A stretch of DNA of 29,886 bases, from positions 1 to 29,886 of the IMG/VR virus record IMGVR_UViG_3300022752_003381; one strand, written 5' to 3'. This DNA comes from a virus. Position 1 is the stretch's first letter. Every line of letters starts with the position of its first letter. The position numbers were made by a program, and so were the translations under genes. Of the stretch, positions 7,935 through 16,165 are shown piece by piece. The notes beneath the pieces are model-generated. The model saw only the letters and a program-made list of their open reading frames with translations. It did not search any database and was not told the origin of the DNA.

Positions 7935-8224
7935 TTTGCTAAAAGCTTTTCAATTAGCTTATCAAGCTTATTGTTAATCTGTCTAAAATTACTATGCATT
8001 TCTGTAATCTCGTGTAAAAAATCAACCTTTAATACGTAATCCATTGGTAAGCGTTTTACTTCATCTTCTAGATTGTCGATTCTACGTCTCTGTGTATTGA
8101 TGTGTTCCACGCCTTGTTGGATCCTCTCCGTTTGACGGGACAACAGTTTATTAGCCACCCAGGAACCACCTGTGATCGCTGAAATGACCGCAGTCAAAAA
8201 GATAGCAGCGTATTCGGGACCCAA
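7931..8224 (-). CDS. Small membrane-anchored coiled-coil protein
   Basis: 97 residues. The only start available between the upstream in-frame stop and the conserved part is a TTG at 8224, with GGAAAG about 15 nt upstream, longer than usual. Residues 4-24 (EYAAIFLTAVISAITGGSWV) form one membrane segment. The remainder is a charged helical coiled coil (IQQGVEHINTQRRRIDNLED, then a second run to the end). A single N-terminal membrane span with a long helix fits a holin or spanin accessory, or a membrane-touching virion protein. No family is recognised. It overlaps the AbrB-like gene by 4 nt. Confidence 0.6.
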   Translation of the reverse strand: MGPEYAAIFLTAVISAITGGSWVANKLLSRQTERIQQGVEHINTQRRRIDNLEDEVKRLPMDYVLKVDFLHEITEMHSNFRQINNKLDKLIEKLLAK

Positions 8225-8254
8225 AGTGCTAGATTTCTTTCCTTTAGTCTACAA

Positions 8255-8283
8255 TAAAAAACCCGACCGTGTTAGCAGTCGAG
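8255..8283 (-). terminator. Rho-independent terminator after psbA
   Basis: On the minus strand an 8-bp stem (CTCGACTG with CGGTCGGG, two G-T pairs, 6-nt loop) is followed by TTTTTTATTG. It begins about 20 nt past the psbA stop and would end the psbA transcript before the small membrane protein. Confidence 0.8.
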
Positions 8284-8303
8284 TCGATAATTTTATTTTA
8301 AAT

Positions 8304-9383
8304 TTAGCTTAAGGCTGGCGCCTTTAGTGCTACAAGAACAGACTCAGTTGTTGCAAGGTCAAGAGGAAAGTTATGTGCATTACGCTCATGCATAACCTCA
8401 AAGCCTAGGCCAGCTCTGTTGAGAATATCAGCCCAAGTAGACACCACACGATTCTGACTATCAACAATAGATTGGTTGAAGTTAAAACCATTTAAGTTAA
8501 ATGCCATGGTTGATACACCAAGTGCAGCAAACCATATACCGATCACAGGCCAAGCGGCAAGAAAGAAATGAAGACTACGACTATTGTTAAAGCTGGCATA
8601 CTGAAAAATAAGTCTTCCAAAGTAGCCGTGTGCTGCAACGATGTTGTAGGTTTCTTCTTCTTGACCAAACTTGTAGCCATAGTTTTGAGATACGTCTTCA
8701 GTCGTCTCGCGTACCAATGAGGAAGTGACAAGAGAACCGTGCATAGCACTGAATAACGATCCACCAAAAACACCAGCTACACCCAACATATGAAAAGGGT
8801 GCATAAGGATGTTATGTTCAGCCTGGAACACAAACATGTAGTTGAAGGTGCCTGAAATACCCAGGGGCATCGCATCAGAAAATGAACCTTGACCGAAGGG
8901 ATACACAAGGAACACTGCAGTTGCTGCAGCTACTGGTGCAGAGTACGCAACACAGATCCAGGGGCGCATCCCTAATCTATAACTAAGTTCCCATTCTCGT
9001 CCCATGTAAGCAAAGATGCCAATGAGGAAGTGGAAGACGATGAGCTGAAAGGGACCTCCGTTGTAGAGCCACTCGTCAAGCGAAGAAGCTTCCCAAATTG
9101 GGTAGAAATGTAAGCCGATTGCATTGCTGCTTGGCACAACGGCTCCGCTGATGATGTTATTTCCGTATAAGAGGGATCCAGCAACAGGTTCACGAATGCC
9201 ATCAATGTCAACAGGTGGAGCAGCAATAAAAGCGATGATAAAGCAAATGGTGGCGGCCAGTAGGCAAGGGATCATAAGTACACCAAACCAACCGACATAA
9301 AGACGATTTTCGGTGCCTGAAACCCACTCACAAAACTGATCCCACCCAGCCACGCCAGAACGTGGAGCAAGAGTAGAAACCAT
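8304..9383 (-). CDS. psbA: Photosystem II reaction-centre protein D1
   Basis: 359 residues from the ATG at 9383, which lines up with the usual D1 N-terminus and numbering. The frame is open back to a GTG at 9425, but that would add 14 residues of no D1 character. All key positions are present in standard numbering: Y161 and H190, D170, E189, H198, H215, S264, H272, H332, E333, H337, D342 and A344 with a 15-residue cleavable tail. Residue 130 is Glu, as in high-light D1 forms. The gene looks intact with no intron. In cyanophages it replaces rapidly damaged host D1 in the thylakoid during infection. It lies between TerL and a terminator. The PPVDIDG segment is closer to general cyanobacterial D1 than to marine picocyanobacterial forms. 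Confidence 0.97.
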   Translation of the reverse strand: MVSTLAPRSGVAGWDQFCEWVSGTENRLYVGWFGVLMIPCLLAATICFIIAFIAAPPVDIDGIREPVAGSLLYGNNIISGAVVPSSNAIGLHFYPIWEASSLDEWLYNGGPFQLIVFHFLIGIFAYMGREWELSYRLGMRPWICVAYSAPVAAATAVFLVYPFGQGSFSDAMPLGISGTFNYMFVFQAEHNILMHPFHMLGVAGVFGGSLFSAMHGSLVTSSLVRETTEDVSQNYGYKFGQEEETYNIVAAHGYFGRLIFQYASFNNSRSLHFFLAAWPVIGIWFAALGVSTMAFNLNGFNFNQSIVDSQNRVVSTWADILNRAGLGFEVMHERNAHNFPLDLATTESVLVALKAPALS

Positions 9384-9409
9384 GAGGACGTTAAGAAACA
9401 TGTAGATAT

Positions 9410-9425
9410 GTGAGGGATTCCTCAC
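9410..9425 (-). promoter_or_regulatory. 6-bp hairpin in the psbA leader
   Basis: A perfect inverted repeat (GTGAGG, 4-nt loop, CCTCAC) lies 26 nt upstream of the D1 start. No SD precedes the ATG. The hairpin may stabilise the mRNA 5' end or affect translation. Confidence 0.4.
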
Positions 9426-9432
9426 ATTTTTT

Positions 9433-9461
9433 ATTCTATACGTTAAGATCTGCTGCTGTAA
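9433..9461 (-). promoter_or_regulatory. Candidate psbA promoter
   Basis: On the minus strand TTACAG (9456-9461) and TAGAAT (9433-9438) are 17 bp apart, just past the TerL stop and above the hairpin leader. Both boxes are imperfect. Support comes mainly from psbA having its own terminator. Confidence 0.35.
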
Positions 9462-9493
9462 CCAATCTTTGTAATTTTATAAAATCTTTAGAA

Positions 9494-12157
9494 TTAGAAA
9501 TCTAGGTGTAATTGACCTTTCCGTGCTAGACCATTTACTAACCACACAAGGGCATCCGCGCAATCATCATGACTACTTACGCCGAAGTTCGTGAGTTCCT
9601 CGAAGAGATTTGTGAAGTTCCTAAATCGATTAAAGATTATTTTTCTATCTTCAAACATACCCATAATACCGCGAAACCTTGCAAGCTTATCTGCACGGAA
9701 ACCTTTGACGGGATGCCACAAAATATTGTAGAGACCTTCTTGATTTAAACAAACTCTTTTGAAGTCTGCTTCCAGGGATGCCTGGTACTGTACAGCTTCA
9801 GACCATATGTCAACTGTTGCAAAAGTCGGGAAGTAATTATTGTTTTCATCTTTACCAAGAATAGACCAATCGTTAAGAAGTTCTTTAAGTACGTCAAGTT
9901 TTTCTAGATTTCCCATGACTCGTATTCGTCTGTAATCAATGATATGAATCTGATCGCCTATACGTCCACCTAGTACCATAACGGTGTAATCATTCTTTTC
10001 TTTGACACCAGCAGATAGGTCAACACCAACGCCAAGAGTATCAAACTCCGTTGCAATTTCTGCTTTAACTATTAGTTCTGGTGCCAAGGAAAGTTCATTT
10101 TGTCTAACGATTTGATTCATGTATTGGAAAGAGAAAGCAATAGGTGCCTGTCGTTTCTTTTCCTTTAAATATTCCAAAGACCACATTGCAGGCCAATAAG
10201 ACTCTTCTTCTCCTGTTATGCGATTGTGCTTAATTGCAGGAAGAACAATCTGCATCCAATTATTTTGTTCATTAAAAGTTGTCGCATGAATGTCATCATG
10301 TCGGAAGCGTGTACCAAGACATATTGCTCGTGCACCTTCAAACATAGTAGGTGCGATCACAGCGTTCCAGTTCTCTTGCATTTGTTTTCTAATGTCTGGA
10401 TTTGAAATATCTGCCGAACTTTTTATGGCGTCATCTATCATTACTAAATGAGATCGTTTGGAGGTAACTGAACCCTTAAGTCCTGCAGCACAGAGTGTAA
10501 ACTGTTCATCACCAGTTGTGTCAATACCCGCAAAGCGATGATCTATTGACCAGTATTCATTACTAGTTACGTTTTTCATTAAGCGTACAGTAGGAAAAAC
10601 TTCTTGGTATCGTTTACTTTCAATGATGCGTTTGATAGTAGCACTTTTGGATCGTGCAATATCAACTGTGTATGACAAGTAAAGAATTTGTAAAGGACGT
10701 TTAGCTTTAGTGTGAATACCAATAGCCCATGCTGTAAGTAAACCCAAGACTGTGCTTTTGGCTGAATTTTTACTGACGATATAATCTTTTGTTAAGAATG
10801 TATGACACTCATCTTGAACTTCTATACAACGTACCTTTTCTTCAAACGAAGGTTTAATATCTATAATGCCACGGCAAGGAAGGTATTTAGTACAAGGAGC
10901 ATACCTCAGTGCTTTACGCTTCAAGGAGAACGGTCTAATCTCAGGGTGTAGTTTTATTCCTACCTTGTAAGACGGTGTTGTTGTACGTGTTTTTACTCCG
11001 TTGGGCAGTGTATAAGAATTGAACTGTGCAGTACGTCTAGTTGCAATACCTCCTAATGATTGAACTAGTTCAATAATGTTATCTACAAGTTGCTGAGATG
11101 TAGTACAAAAAGAAACAGAACCAGAACTAGATACCGTGCCGTCCGTATCAAGTAAACCTTGTAGCAACGCCTCACGATCAGCAACAGAAGAAAATAAGTA
11201 TTCTTTTGGAATAAATTTTGATACTGATGTTTTTCCGTACAAGCCAAGCTTTTCGAGATTTCTTTTTACAGGATTTGGTACCCCACAAAAAAGACTACCT
11301 TTAATATGCGAAATACGATAATCGTATTTGGAAGCCTTCTTGAACGTGTAGTCTTTAGGTAAAAGTTGAGAGCAACGTTCAATCAATTCTGAATCGGAGC
11401 TAGTTATTGTTAGATTTCCACTGCTTAAGCAACCATCTCCAATTAAAACACCAAGTAGATATGGATCAATTAAAAGTTCTTTTTCTGGATATTGTACTGG
11501 TTCCGTCACAGGAATATAGTAACGAGCGTAGCCCTTGCTATCTAGCCAAGGTTTTTCTTCTGGTGAACAAGTAGCAGTAATACGTTTACTTGGAGAACCA
11601 ACTTTACCGTTTCCTTTTATTCCAATTGTTTTTTGTGTACGAATTTCATTAAGAGACATGACACGCCATTCACCTTTGGCATCAGAACCTATGCGCCGTA
11701 CCTTCCATAAATGTTGATCGTCACAACGTACGGATGAACCATCTGTATAGGATATTTCCCAAGTTGGAGACGATGCATAATCGGATATGTTAATTACTTC
11801 TGTAACTTGTCCTTTCTCAGAAAAAACTAAATCACCTAATTGTAAATCACCGATGGGCACCCATCCGTTAGGAGTTGCTACTGGCATTGAAATGGCAAGT
11901 GGTCCCCTTGGTGCCAATAGATCGACGTTTGGTCCAGCAATGTGTAGAAGGCAGCTACTGTTTTCTTCTGTTATGAAATGTTTATGCCATTCCAGGTGAT
12001 GTTCAGCAGGAGGCTTGTCAGCTACGTATTCACAAAAAAAACCAAAGTCTTCTTGCGCAAACTTAAGAGCATCTACATTCTTGGGTATACGTATTTGTTG
12101 ATTCCGCGCAGCGGCTTTTGCATTACGTCGATAAGCAAGGTGTGTATAGCTAGGCAC
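9494..12157 (-). CDS. terL: Terminase large subunit (packaging ATPase/nuclease), intein-containing
   Basis: 887 residues including a 379-residue intein; the spliced protein would be 508 residues, normal for TerL. The start is a GTG at 12157. Once residues 86-464 are removed, the Walker A loop becomes APRGSAKST (82-85 joined to 465-469). Walker B is LVMIDD (571-576). The nuclease domain shows GVDLSAG (711-717), a second acidic site at VDIW (782-785) and HDDCADA (863-869). TerL cuts concatemeric DNA and pumps it through the portal. The intein splits the ATP-binding loop, so no active motor can form until splicing. The small-subunit candidate lies upstream and psbA follows directly. Confidence 0.93.
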   Translation of the reverse strand: MPSYTHLAYRRNAKAAARNQQIRIPKNVDALKFAQEDFGFFCEYVADKPPAEHHLEWHKHFITEENSSCLLHIAGPNVDLLAPRGPLAISMPVATPNGWVPIGDLQLGDLVFSEKGQVTEVINISDYASSPTWEISYTDGSSVRCDDQHLWKVRRIGSDAKGEWRVMSLNEIRTQKTIGIKGNGKVGSPSKRITATCSPEEKPWLDSKGYARYYIPVTEPVQYPEKELLIDPYLLGVLIGDGCLSSGNLTITSSDSELIERCSQLLPKDYTFKKASKYDYRISHIKGSLFCGVPNPVKRNLEKLGLYGKTSVSKFIPKEYLFSSVADREALLQGLLDTDGTVSSSGSVSFCTTSQQLVDNIIELVQSLGGIATRRTAQFNSYTLPNGVKTRTTTPSYKVGIKLHPEIRPFSLKRKALRYAPCTKYLPCRGIIDIKPSFEEKVRCIEVQDECHTFLTKDYIVSKNSAKSTVLGLLTAWAIGIHTKAKRPLQILYLSYTVDIARSKSATIKRIIESKRYQEVFPTVRLMKNVTSNEYWSIDHRFAGIDTTGDEQFTLCAAGLKGSVTSKRSHLVMIDDAIKSSADISNPDIRKQMQENWNAVIAPTMFEGARAICLGTRFRHDDIHATTFNEQNNWMQIVLPAIKHNRITGEEESYWPAMWSLEYLKEKKRQAPIAFSFQYMNQIVRQNELSLAPELIVKAEIATEFDTLGVGVDLSAGVKEKNDYTVMVLGGRIGDQIHIIDYRRIRVMGNLEKLDVLKELLNDWSILGKDENNNYFPTFATVDIWSEAVQYQASLEADFKRVCLNQEGLYNILWHPVKGFRADKLARFRGIMGMFEDRKIIFNRFRNFTNLFEELTNFGVSSHDDCADALVWLVNGLARKGQLHLDF
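10766..11902 (-). other. Intein with LAGLIDADG homing endonuclease, class 3-like
   Basis: Covers TerL residues 86-464. It begins with Pro1 (PLAISMPVATPNGWVPIGDL) rather than Cys or Ser and ends YIVSKN before extein Ser. Block B reads DDQHLW, giving His at B:10 and Trp at B:12 (intein residue 66). Block F reads VRCIEV, giving Cys at F:4 (residue 359) where Asp is usual. G:5 is Ser (377), the penultimate residue is Lys, not His, and the last is Asn379. Trp, Cys and Ser/Thr at these places are the signature of class 3 inteins, which use the block F Cys as first nucleophile. Two dodecapeptides, LLGVLIGDG (TerL 234-242) and LLQGLLDTDG (331-340), mark a homing endonuclease. Confidence 0.9.
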
Positions 12158-12187
12158 AAGAATGTTCCAACTTCATGGAATCCTACT

Positions 12188-12349
12188 CTATTTTTTAGCT
12201 TTACTGTTTTTTTGATCTTTATATTTTCTTGCTTTATCTAGAGCAGCCTTACGTTTTTCTTTATCATTCATCTCTGTACCATCTTCTTTCTTGGCATCCT
12301 TCTTCTTGAGATACTCAAGAAACTGAGGTGGCATTTTACCTTTAGGCAT
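12188..12349 (-). CDS. Tiny Lys-rich protein
   Basis: 53 residues, ATG at 12349, TAG at 12188. The sequence begins MPKGKMPPQFLEYLKKKDAK and continues as a highly basic helix with repeated Lys/Glu/Asp. There is no SD beyond an A-rich run. It fills the gap between the small-terminase candidate and TerL on the same strand, and its basic helix could bind DNA or shield packaging factors. Small size makes the call tentative, but the frame is clean and compositionally like other small phage proteins. Confidence 0.5.
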   Translation of the reverse strand: MPKGKMPPQFLEYLKKKDAKKEDGTEMNDKEKRKAALDKARKYKDQKNSKAKK

Positions 12350-12388
12350 ATGACTGTAAACTTTTAATTTAAAATCAGTCTAACAGAA

Positions 12389-13048
12389 TCATTCCTCAAG
12401 TTGCATTCTAGACCATACGCTCATTGTTGCCTCTTCCAAGGGTATCTCAATCGGATCGTCTTTGAAGATAAACATTAATTCACGTATAGCCCTGTCAGCA
12501 CCTGCCATCAATAAACCTTTTCTATCTTTAATACTCGTAAACTTTTCTACTTGGTCAATATGGCCACGAATTTCTTTTTGCATAGAAGCGATACGAGCTA
12601 CTCCCGCATCACGTTTTACAACACCATTCTCTACATCTTCTCGTAATTTACGTACGTCCTCTTGCATCTCGTCAATTTCATACAAGAGTTTCTTTCGGTG
12701 ATCTGGTTTATCGTAATGTTGTTTGACCCATAGTTCGCACGCAGTTACGGTTCCTTTGTAACCAAGGAATCGTGAATAAAGATATGCTTCTATTACAGAG
12801 TAATTTTCTTTGGCGAATGCACAGAATGCTTCTTGGGTAGACGCATCTAAATTATCTACCCACCCATCGAATAACTCAATATCGATAAGCTCGTTGGGCC
12901 TGGCCGTAATCGCGTTCTTCGTCCTTTTCTTTAAAGCGCTGTGACTGCTCTGCGGAGGTACGTTGTTCTTCGGCCCCTTTACCGATAGTTTCTCGTTCCT
13001 GTCCACCAGCATCCTCCATCTTTTTCTTGGAAAAGTCGTAAGCCACAC
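12389..13048 (-). CDS. Putative terminase small subunit (start uncertain)
   Basis: The frame is open from a GTG at 13048 (219 codons), but its first ~55 codons look like a shadow of the other frame. Convincing protein begins near ELIDIELFDGWVDNL. The rest is a long charged helix (YEIDEMQEDVRKLREDVENG), then a C-terminal module with KGLLMAGADRAIRELMFIF, similar to small-terminase-like proteins of other phages as I recall them. Position directly before TerL supports that role, which is recognising the packaging site. No SD-backed ATG fits. Options are an ATT start at 12880 overlapping the upstream TGA (ATTGA), a +1 ribosomal frameshift joining it to the 82-residue frame, or a sequencing indel. 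Confidence 0.55.
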   Translation of the reverse strand: MWLTTFPRKRWRMLVDRNEKLSVKGPKNNVPPQSSHSALKKRTKNAITARPNELIDIELFDGWVDNLDASTQEAFCAFAKENYSVIEAYLYSRFLGYKGTVTACELWVKQHYDKPDHRKKLLYEIDEMQEDVRKLREDVENGVVKRDAGVARIASMQKEIRGHIDQVEKFTSIKDRKGLLMAGADRAIRELMFIFKDDPIEIPLEEATMSVWSRMQLEE

Positions 13049-13124
13049 CAGCTGCTTGACGATATTTGTCTAAATCAAACCAATCATCAGCATCAGTTTG
13101 TCCTACTGGAACGCTACTAGTCAT
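12876..13124 (-). CDS. Small charged protein, or N-terminal part of the small terminase
   Basis: 82 residues, ATG at 13124. The sequence starts MTSSVPVGQTDADDWFDLDK and becomes a very hydrophilic Gln/Glu/Arg/Lys helix. Codon-by-codon this frame looks like the true coding frame for 12900-13124, while the overlapping frame there does not. Its TGA at 12876 falls just where the small-terminase frame becomes protein-like, one base out of register. It could be a separate 82-residue protein translationally coupled to the next, or the first third of a single protein made by +1 frameshifting. Confidence 0.6.
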   Translation of the reverse strand: MTSSVPVGQTDADDWFDLDKYRQAAGVAYDFSKKKMEDAGGQERETIGKGAEEQRTSAEQSQRFKEKDEERDYGQAQRAYRY

Positions 13125-13146
13125 GGCTTACAGTACCTATAGAAAA

Positions 13147-13317
13147 TTAGAAGTTACTCATCATATTAGCAAGGCCCCCGGCAAAGATATCACGACGTCC
13201 TTCAACAGACTTCTGACGCTGTTGACGACCTTTAGATGCTTCGAGGCGCTCCAAGAGCTGCTCAAAACGGTTAATGTCAAAATCACTTGCGCTATCCTGA
13301 CCAGATGAAGCTGTCAT
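13147..13317 (-). CDS. Tiny helical protein, 56 residues
   Basis: ATG at 13317 with AAGGA about 10 nt upstream, TAA at 13147. The product (MTASSGQDSASDFDINRFEQ, then LLERLEASKGRQQRQKSVEG, then a Gly-containing tail ending MMSNF) is a short acidic-then-basic helix. The good SD, tight spacing to the genes on both sides and clean frame argue that it is real. I recognise no family. As part of the packaging block it may be an accessory of the terminase or head. Confidence 0.6.
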   Translation of the reverse strand: MTASSGQDSASDFDINRFEQLLERLEASKGRQQRQKSVEGRRDIFAGGLANMMSNF

Positions 13318-13360
13318 TTTTAAAGTTCCTTTACACTAAACAATTATAACAAAGATATCT

Positions 13361-14260
13361 TTAATTAAAACTAAAACTTCCTATCAGCGCTTTGTACATA
13401 TCGCCTGTTGCTCCAATCTTAGCTACATCCGTTGCTCCTTTATTTTTTAACTTCTGTGTTTCTTTGTCAATATCACCTTGGAGATTAGTCAGACCAGCAC
13501 TGTACAGATACTTACGTGTGTCTCTAATATTTTGTGTTTGCTCTTCAAGTTCAGCAGGTGTACCTGTAAAGGTATCCTTGAAGTCTGGAACTGCAATACC
13601 AGCTTTACCTAACGTTCCTTCAGCGTAAGTAGGAAGAAGTGATTTATCAAACTTAAAGCTTCTTGTACCTGTTCTCTTACCTGCTGCATCCCTCTCTTCT
13701 TTACCATACATCGTATCGTAATAGTTACCAAGATAGCTTGTTTGAAACTTATCTTGATATTCCGAACCTTTAGCAAGGGAGTCTTTTAAGTCTTGAACAC
13801 TGCTGTAATAACCTTGATTAAAACGTTCTAAGGCAGCCGTCTTTTCTGGCTCCGTAGCTTCACGTCCCAAAAGTTCTTGATAAGCCGCAGAAACTCCTGT
13901 AGAGCGACGTCCGGGTAATAATTCCTTAGTATAAACATCTGTTAACTTATTAACATCTTCTTCTGGATTTATTTCGTATTTACCAGCATAATCACGTAAT
14001 TGCCTAGAAGCATCATCATATGTAATTAAACCTTGTCTCAACTGTGATTCTAGACCTGAACGTAAACCACCAAAGCCTGCAACACCTGATGCTTTACGTG
14101 CGTCTTCTTTGGCCTTAGCATCTGCTCTTTCTTGATCAGCTCGCGCTTGTGCCCGTGCTTCTTGTTGTTGACTGTAGTTTAAGAAATCTCTAAACGTATT
14201 ATCAGGCGGCGGCGGCATGTATATAGGTGCCGGTGCGCTTTTTCCTCCTCCTCCTCCCAT
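13361..14260 (-). CDS. Virion protein with DUF4214-like segment
   Basis: 299 residues, ATG at 14260 with AAGGAG 10 nt upstream. The N-terminus MGGGGGKSAPAPIYMPPPP is a flexible Gly/Pro arm followed by an Ala/Arg/Glu coiled helix (about 30-57). Around residues 125-172 the segment AAYQELLGREATEPEKTAAL leading to LAKGSEYQDKF matches the look of DUF4214 repeats (Y..LLGR ... S.EYQ), known from surface and secreted proteins. The rest is helical. It belongs to the block of internal or ejection-type virion genes. The exact job is unknown. Confidence 0.65.
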   Translation of the reverse strand: MGGGGGKSAPAPIYMPPPPDNTFRDFLNYSQQQEARAQARADQERADAKAKEDARKASGVAGFGGLRSGLESQLRQGLITYDDASRQLRDYAGKYEINPEEDVNKLTDVYTKELLPGRRSTGVSAAYQELLGREATEPEKTAALERFNQGYYSSVQDLKDSLAKGSEYQDKFQTSYLGNYYDTMYGKEERDAAGKRTGTRSFKFDKSLLPTYAEGTLGKAGIAVPDFKDTFTGTPAELEEQTQNIRDTRKYLYSAGLTNLQGDIDKETQKLKNKGATDVAKIGATGDMYKALIGSFSFN

Positions 14261-14271
14261 AATTTATCTCC

Positions 14272-14757
14272 TTATGTAAAAAGTGTGGAAGTATCTATTG
14301 GTGCAATTCTACCAAACATACCCATCATTTGTCCTTGTTTCTCTGCAAGAGTTCTTTTAAGAGCCTCACGATTAGCTTCTTGACGTAATCCACGTGCAGC
14401 AGATGAGCCCTCCATTCCTATTCTTGCTCTTAAATCATCTCGTTCATTAGCAGCAGAAAGAGGATCTAATATATTACGTTGAAACAAAGAAGCTTTTTGT
14501 TGTCTTCCAAAATCAAGGTCAGCTCCTGTACCAGCGCTAAAAACCTTATCCCATATTCCAAAACCAAGCCTACCTTTTTCAGCTTCTCTTGCTTCTAATA
14601 GACCTGCATTATGTGCAGCAAGCTGTCCTTGTGCAATTTGACGTGAAGTATTATCAGATCTACGAGCAGCCTCTTCAGCTTTGTTAGCGCCAAACATACT
14701 GGCGCCACCGCTAAAAAGACCTGTAATTAAAGGAGCAGCTAAAGGTGCTAGTAACAT
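14272..14757 (-). CDS. Putative internal virion / DNA ejection protein
   Basis: 161 residues, ATG at 14757 with AAGGAGG 6 nt upstream. It opens with a hydrophobic Gly/Ala segment (LLAPLAAPLITGLFSGGASM) followed by an Ala/Glu/Arg/Gln amphipathic helix, a pattern common in small phage ejection or pilot proteins that enter the host envelope. The remainder is helical with no catalytic motif. It is separated by 11 nt from the next gene. Function is inferred from pattern and neighbours. Confidence 0.55.
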   Translation of the reverse strand: MLLAPLAAPLITGLFSGGASMFGANKAEEAARRSDNTSRQIAQGQLAAHNAGLLEAREAEKGRLGFGIWDKVFSAGTGADLDFGRQQKASLFQRNILDPLSAANERDDLRARIGMEGSSAARGLRQEANREALKRTLAEKQGQMMGMFGRIAPIDTSTLFT

Positions 14758-14798
14758 ATTATCCTCCTTGCCATTTAATTATATTGCACATATCTATT

Positions 14799-15338
14799 CT
14801 AACTAAAGTATCTTTGTTGAGAAAGAGGAACCTGCGAAACAAAACTACCTTTACCAAAAGGAGATTTTGCCATAGCCTCATTTCCTGCATCTGTTACTGA
14901 TTTAGCTCCAAGGACTGCTAACATTGCCCGATTAGCAGCATTCGCAGATATCTGTTCGGGAAGTTTAGATAAAGTATCTAATCCTTTATTTAACATATTG
15001 TAGGGTAATGCTGATGCTTGTTGCGCATTTTGATACTCTAACGCATCTTGAAGAGCTTGTTTCCGTGCTTCTGGACTTCTTACTTCACGAGCAAAATTTA
15101 ATAGTTGAGTAATATCAGCTTGACTTCTTGATCTATTTAATAAATCTTCAAATGCTTTTCCTTGTAATTCAGATGGAAGACCTTTGATGCTTTCACCAAA
15201 GCTTTTGTAGTCAACACCTGTAGAAGTTGAAGGTTGTTGTCCGTAAAAAGTTGCTCCTGTGTTTATCCCATCAAAATTCACACCTGATCCATATCTAGGT
15301 GTGTTGGAAGAACCAAGGTTAAAACCTGAAAAAGACAT
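14799..15338 (-). CDS. Unknown late virion-type protein
   Basis: 179 residues, ATG at 15338, no clear SD. The first 45 residues are Ser/Gly/Asn/Thr-rich and probably disordered. Residues 48-125 are helical (ELQGKAFEDLLNRSRSQADI, then an Arg/Ala/Gln helix). The C-terminal third is Ala-rich. There is no membrane segment long enough to call. It lies 5 nt from the gene upstream, so it is probably coupled to it. I do not recognise it; ejection or internal virion role is inferred from position. Confidence 0.55.
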   Translation of the reverse strand: MSFSGFNLGSSNTPRYGSGVNFDGINTGATFYGQQPSTSTGVDYKSFGESIKGLPSELQGKAFEDLLNRSRSQADITQLLNFAREVRSPEARKQALQDALEYQNAQQASALPYNMLNKGLDTLSKLPEQISANAANRAMLAVLGAKSVTDAGNEAMAKSPFGKGSFVSQVPLSQQRYFS

Positions 15339-15343
15339 TTTAT

Positions 15344-16165
15344 TTAACGATACTGGAACGCGGAATTAGCGTAAGGATTAGTAGTCGTCAGTATTTGTCG
15401 TGTAAGTGCACCAGTTTCTGATTGTGCTCCTCCTGCTAGTTCAGCCATATATCTTTGCTGATTAAGTCCACCAGTAAGTTGTGCAGTTTGTTGATTCAAC
15501 TGCATCTGACGATTACGTTGTTGATCAAGGTTTTGATTCAACATCGGATTTAATGCTTGCGCAGCTTCAATACGACCCGTATTTGCTGCGCGTACAAGCT
15601 CAAGCATTCGATTGGCATCCATCCCACCAACTTCTTTAGAACCAATACCAGGGAGACCAGGGATGGGTCCAGCAGACTCACCACGTGCAGCAGTGTTAGC
15701 TGACGCATTACCTAAAGCACTTTGAACAAGTCCGCCTATACCTTTCTGTGCAGCAGTACCAATGCCTCCACCAACAACAGATCCAACTAATGGTGCTAAA
15801 GGTGCTAAAGGTCCCAATAAAGGCGACACAAGTGTACCAGCTCCCATGCCAAGTAAACCACCTGCAGCTCCGCCAACATCACCTTGCAGTAAAGATAATC
15901 CAGCACCAGCAATAGGAATATATTTACCTGCTATTTTACCAGCTACAGAACTTATTGTTGCTCCAGGAGGTAACACGGATCTTACATTTGTACGGAGATT
16001 AGGCGCTAGTTCCGCTTCAGCTTGTCGTAACGCATTCAGTAATTTTTCATAACCTTTACCTTCTTTAGCATTAAACATACTAGTTTTAGCGGAAATACGG
16101 CCCAGTTCACTATTGGGTCCTATCATCCCCTCCATGGGGAATTCCGATCCTAAAGGTTGTACCAT
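15344..16165 (-). CDS. Putative membrane-inserting virion protein (Gly/Ala-rich core)
   Basis: 273 residues, ATG at 16165, no clear SD. Residues 70-150 are a long Gly/Ala/Leu/Val stretch (AGAGLSLLQGDVGGAAGGLL, then LGPLAPLAPLVGSVVGGGIG) resembling glycine-zipper segments that insert in membranes. It is flanked by a charged N-terminal helix and a Gln/Asn-rich C-terminal helix (about 205-245). Such proteins in tailed phages are often ejected to form the trans-envelope channel. That role is inference; no family is recognised. Confidence 0.55.
   Translation of the reverse strand: MVQPLGSEFPMEGMIGPNSELGRISAKTSMFNAKEGKGYEKLLNALRQAEAELAPNLRTNVRSVLPPGATISSVAGKIAGKYIPIAGAGLSLLQGDVGGAAGGLLGMGAGTLVSPLLGPLAPLAPLVGSVVGGGIGTAAQKGIGGLVQSALGNASANTAARGESAGPIPGLPGIGSKEVGGMDANRMLELVRAANTGRIEAAQALNPMLNQNLDQQRNRQMQLNQQTAQLTGGLNQQRYMAELAGGAQSETGALTRQILTTTNPYANSAFQYR

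Noticed and set aside
9384-9425. GTG at 9425 as the psbA start
   Set aside because: It adds 14 residues not found in D1 and overlaps the leader hairpin. The ATG at 9383 gives exact D1 numbering at all cofactor residues.
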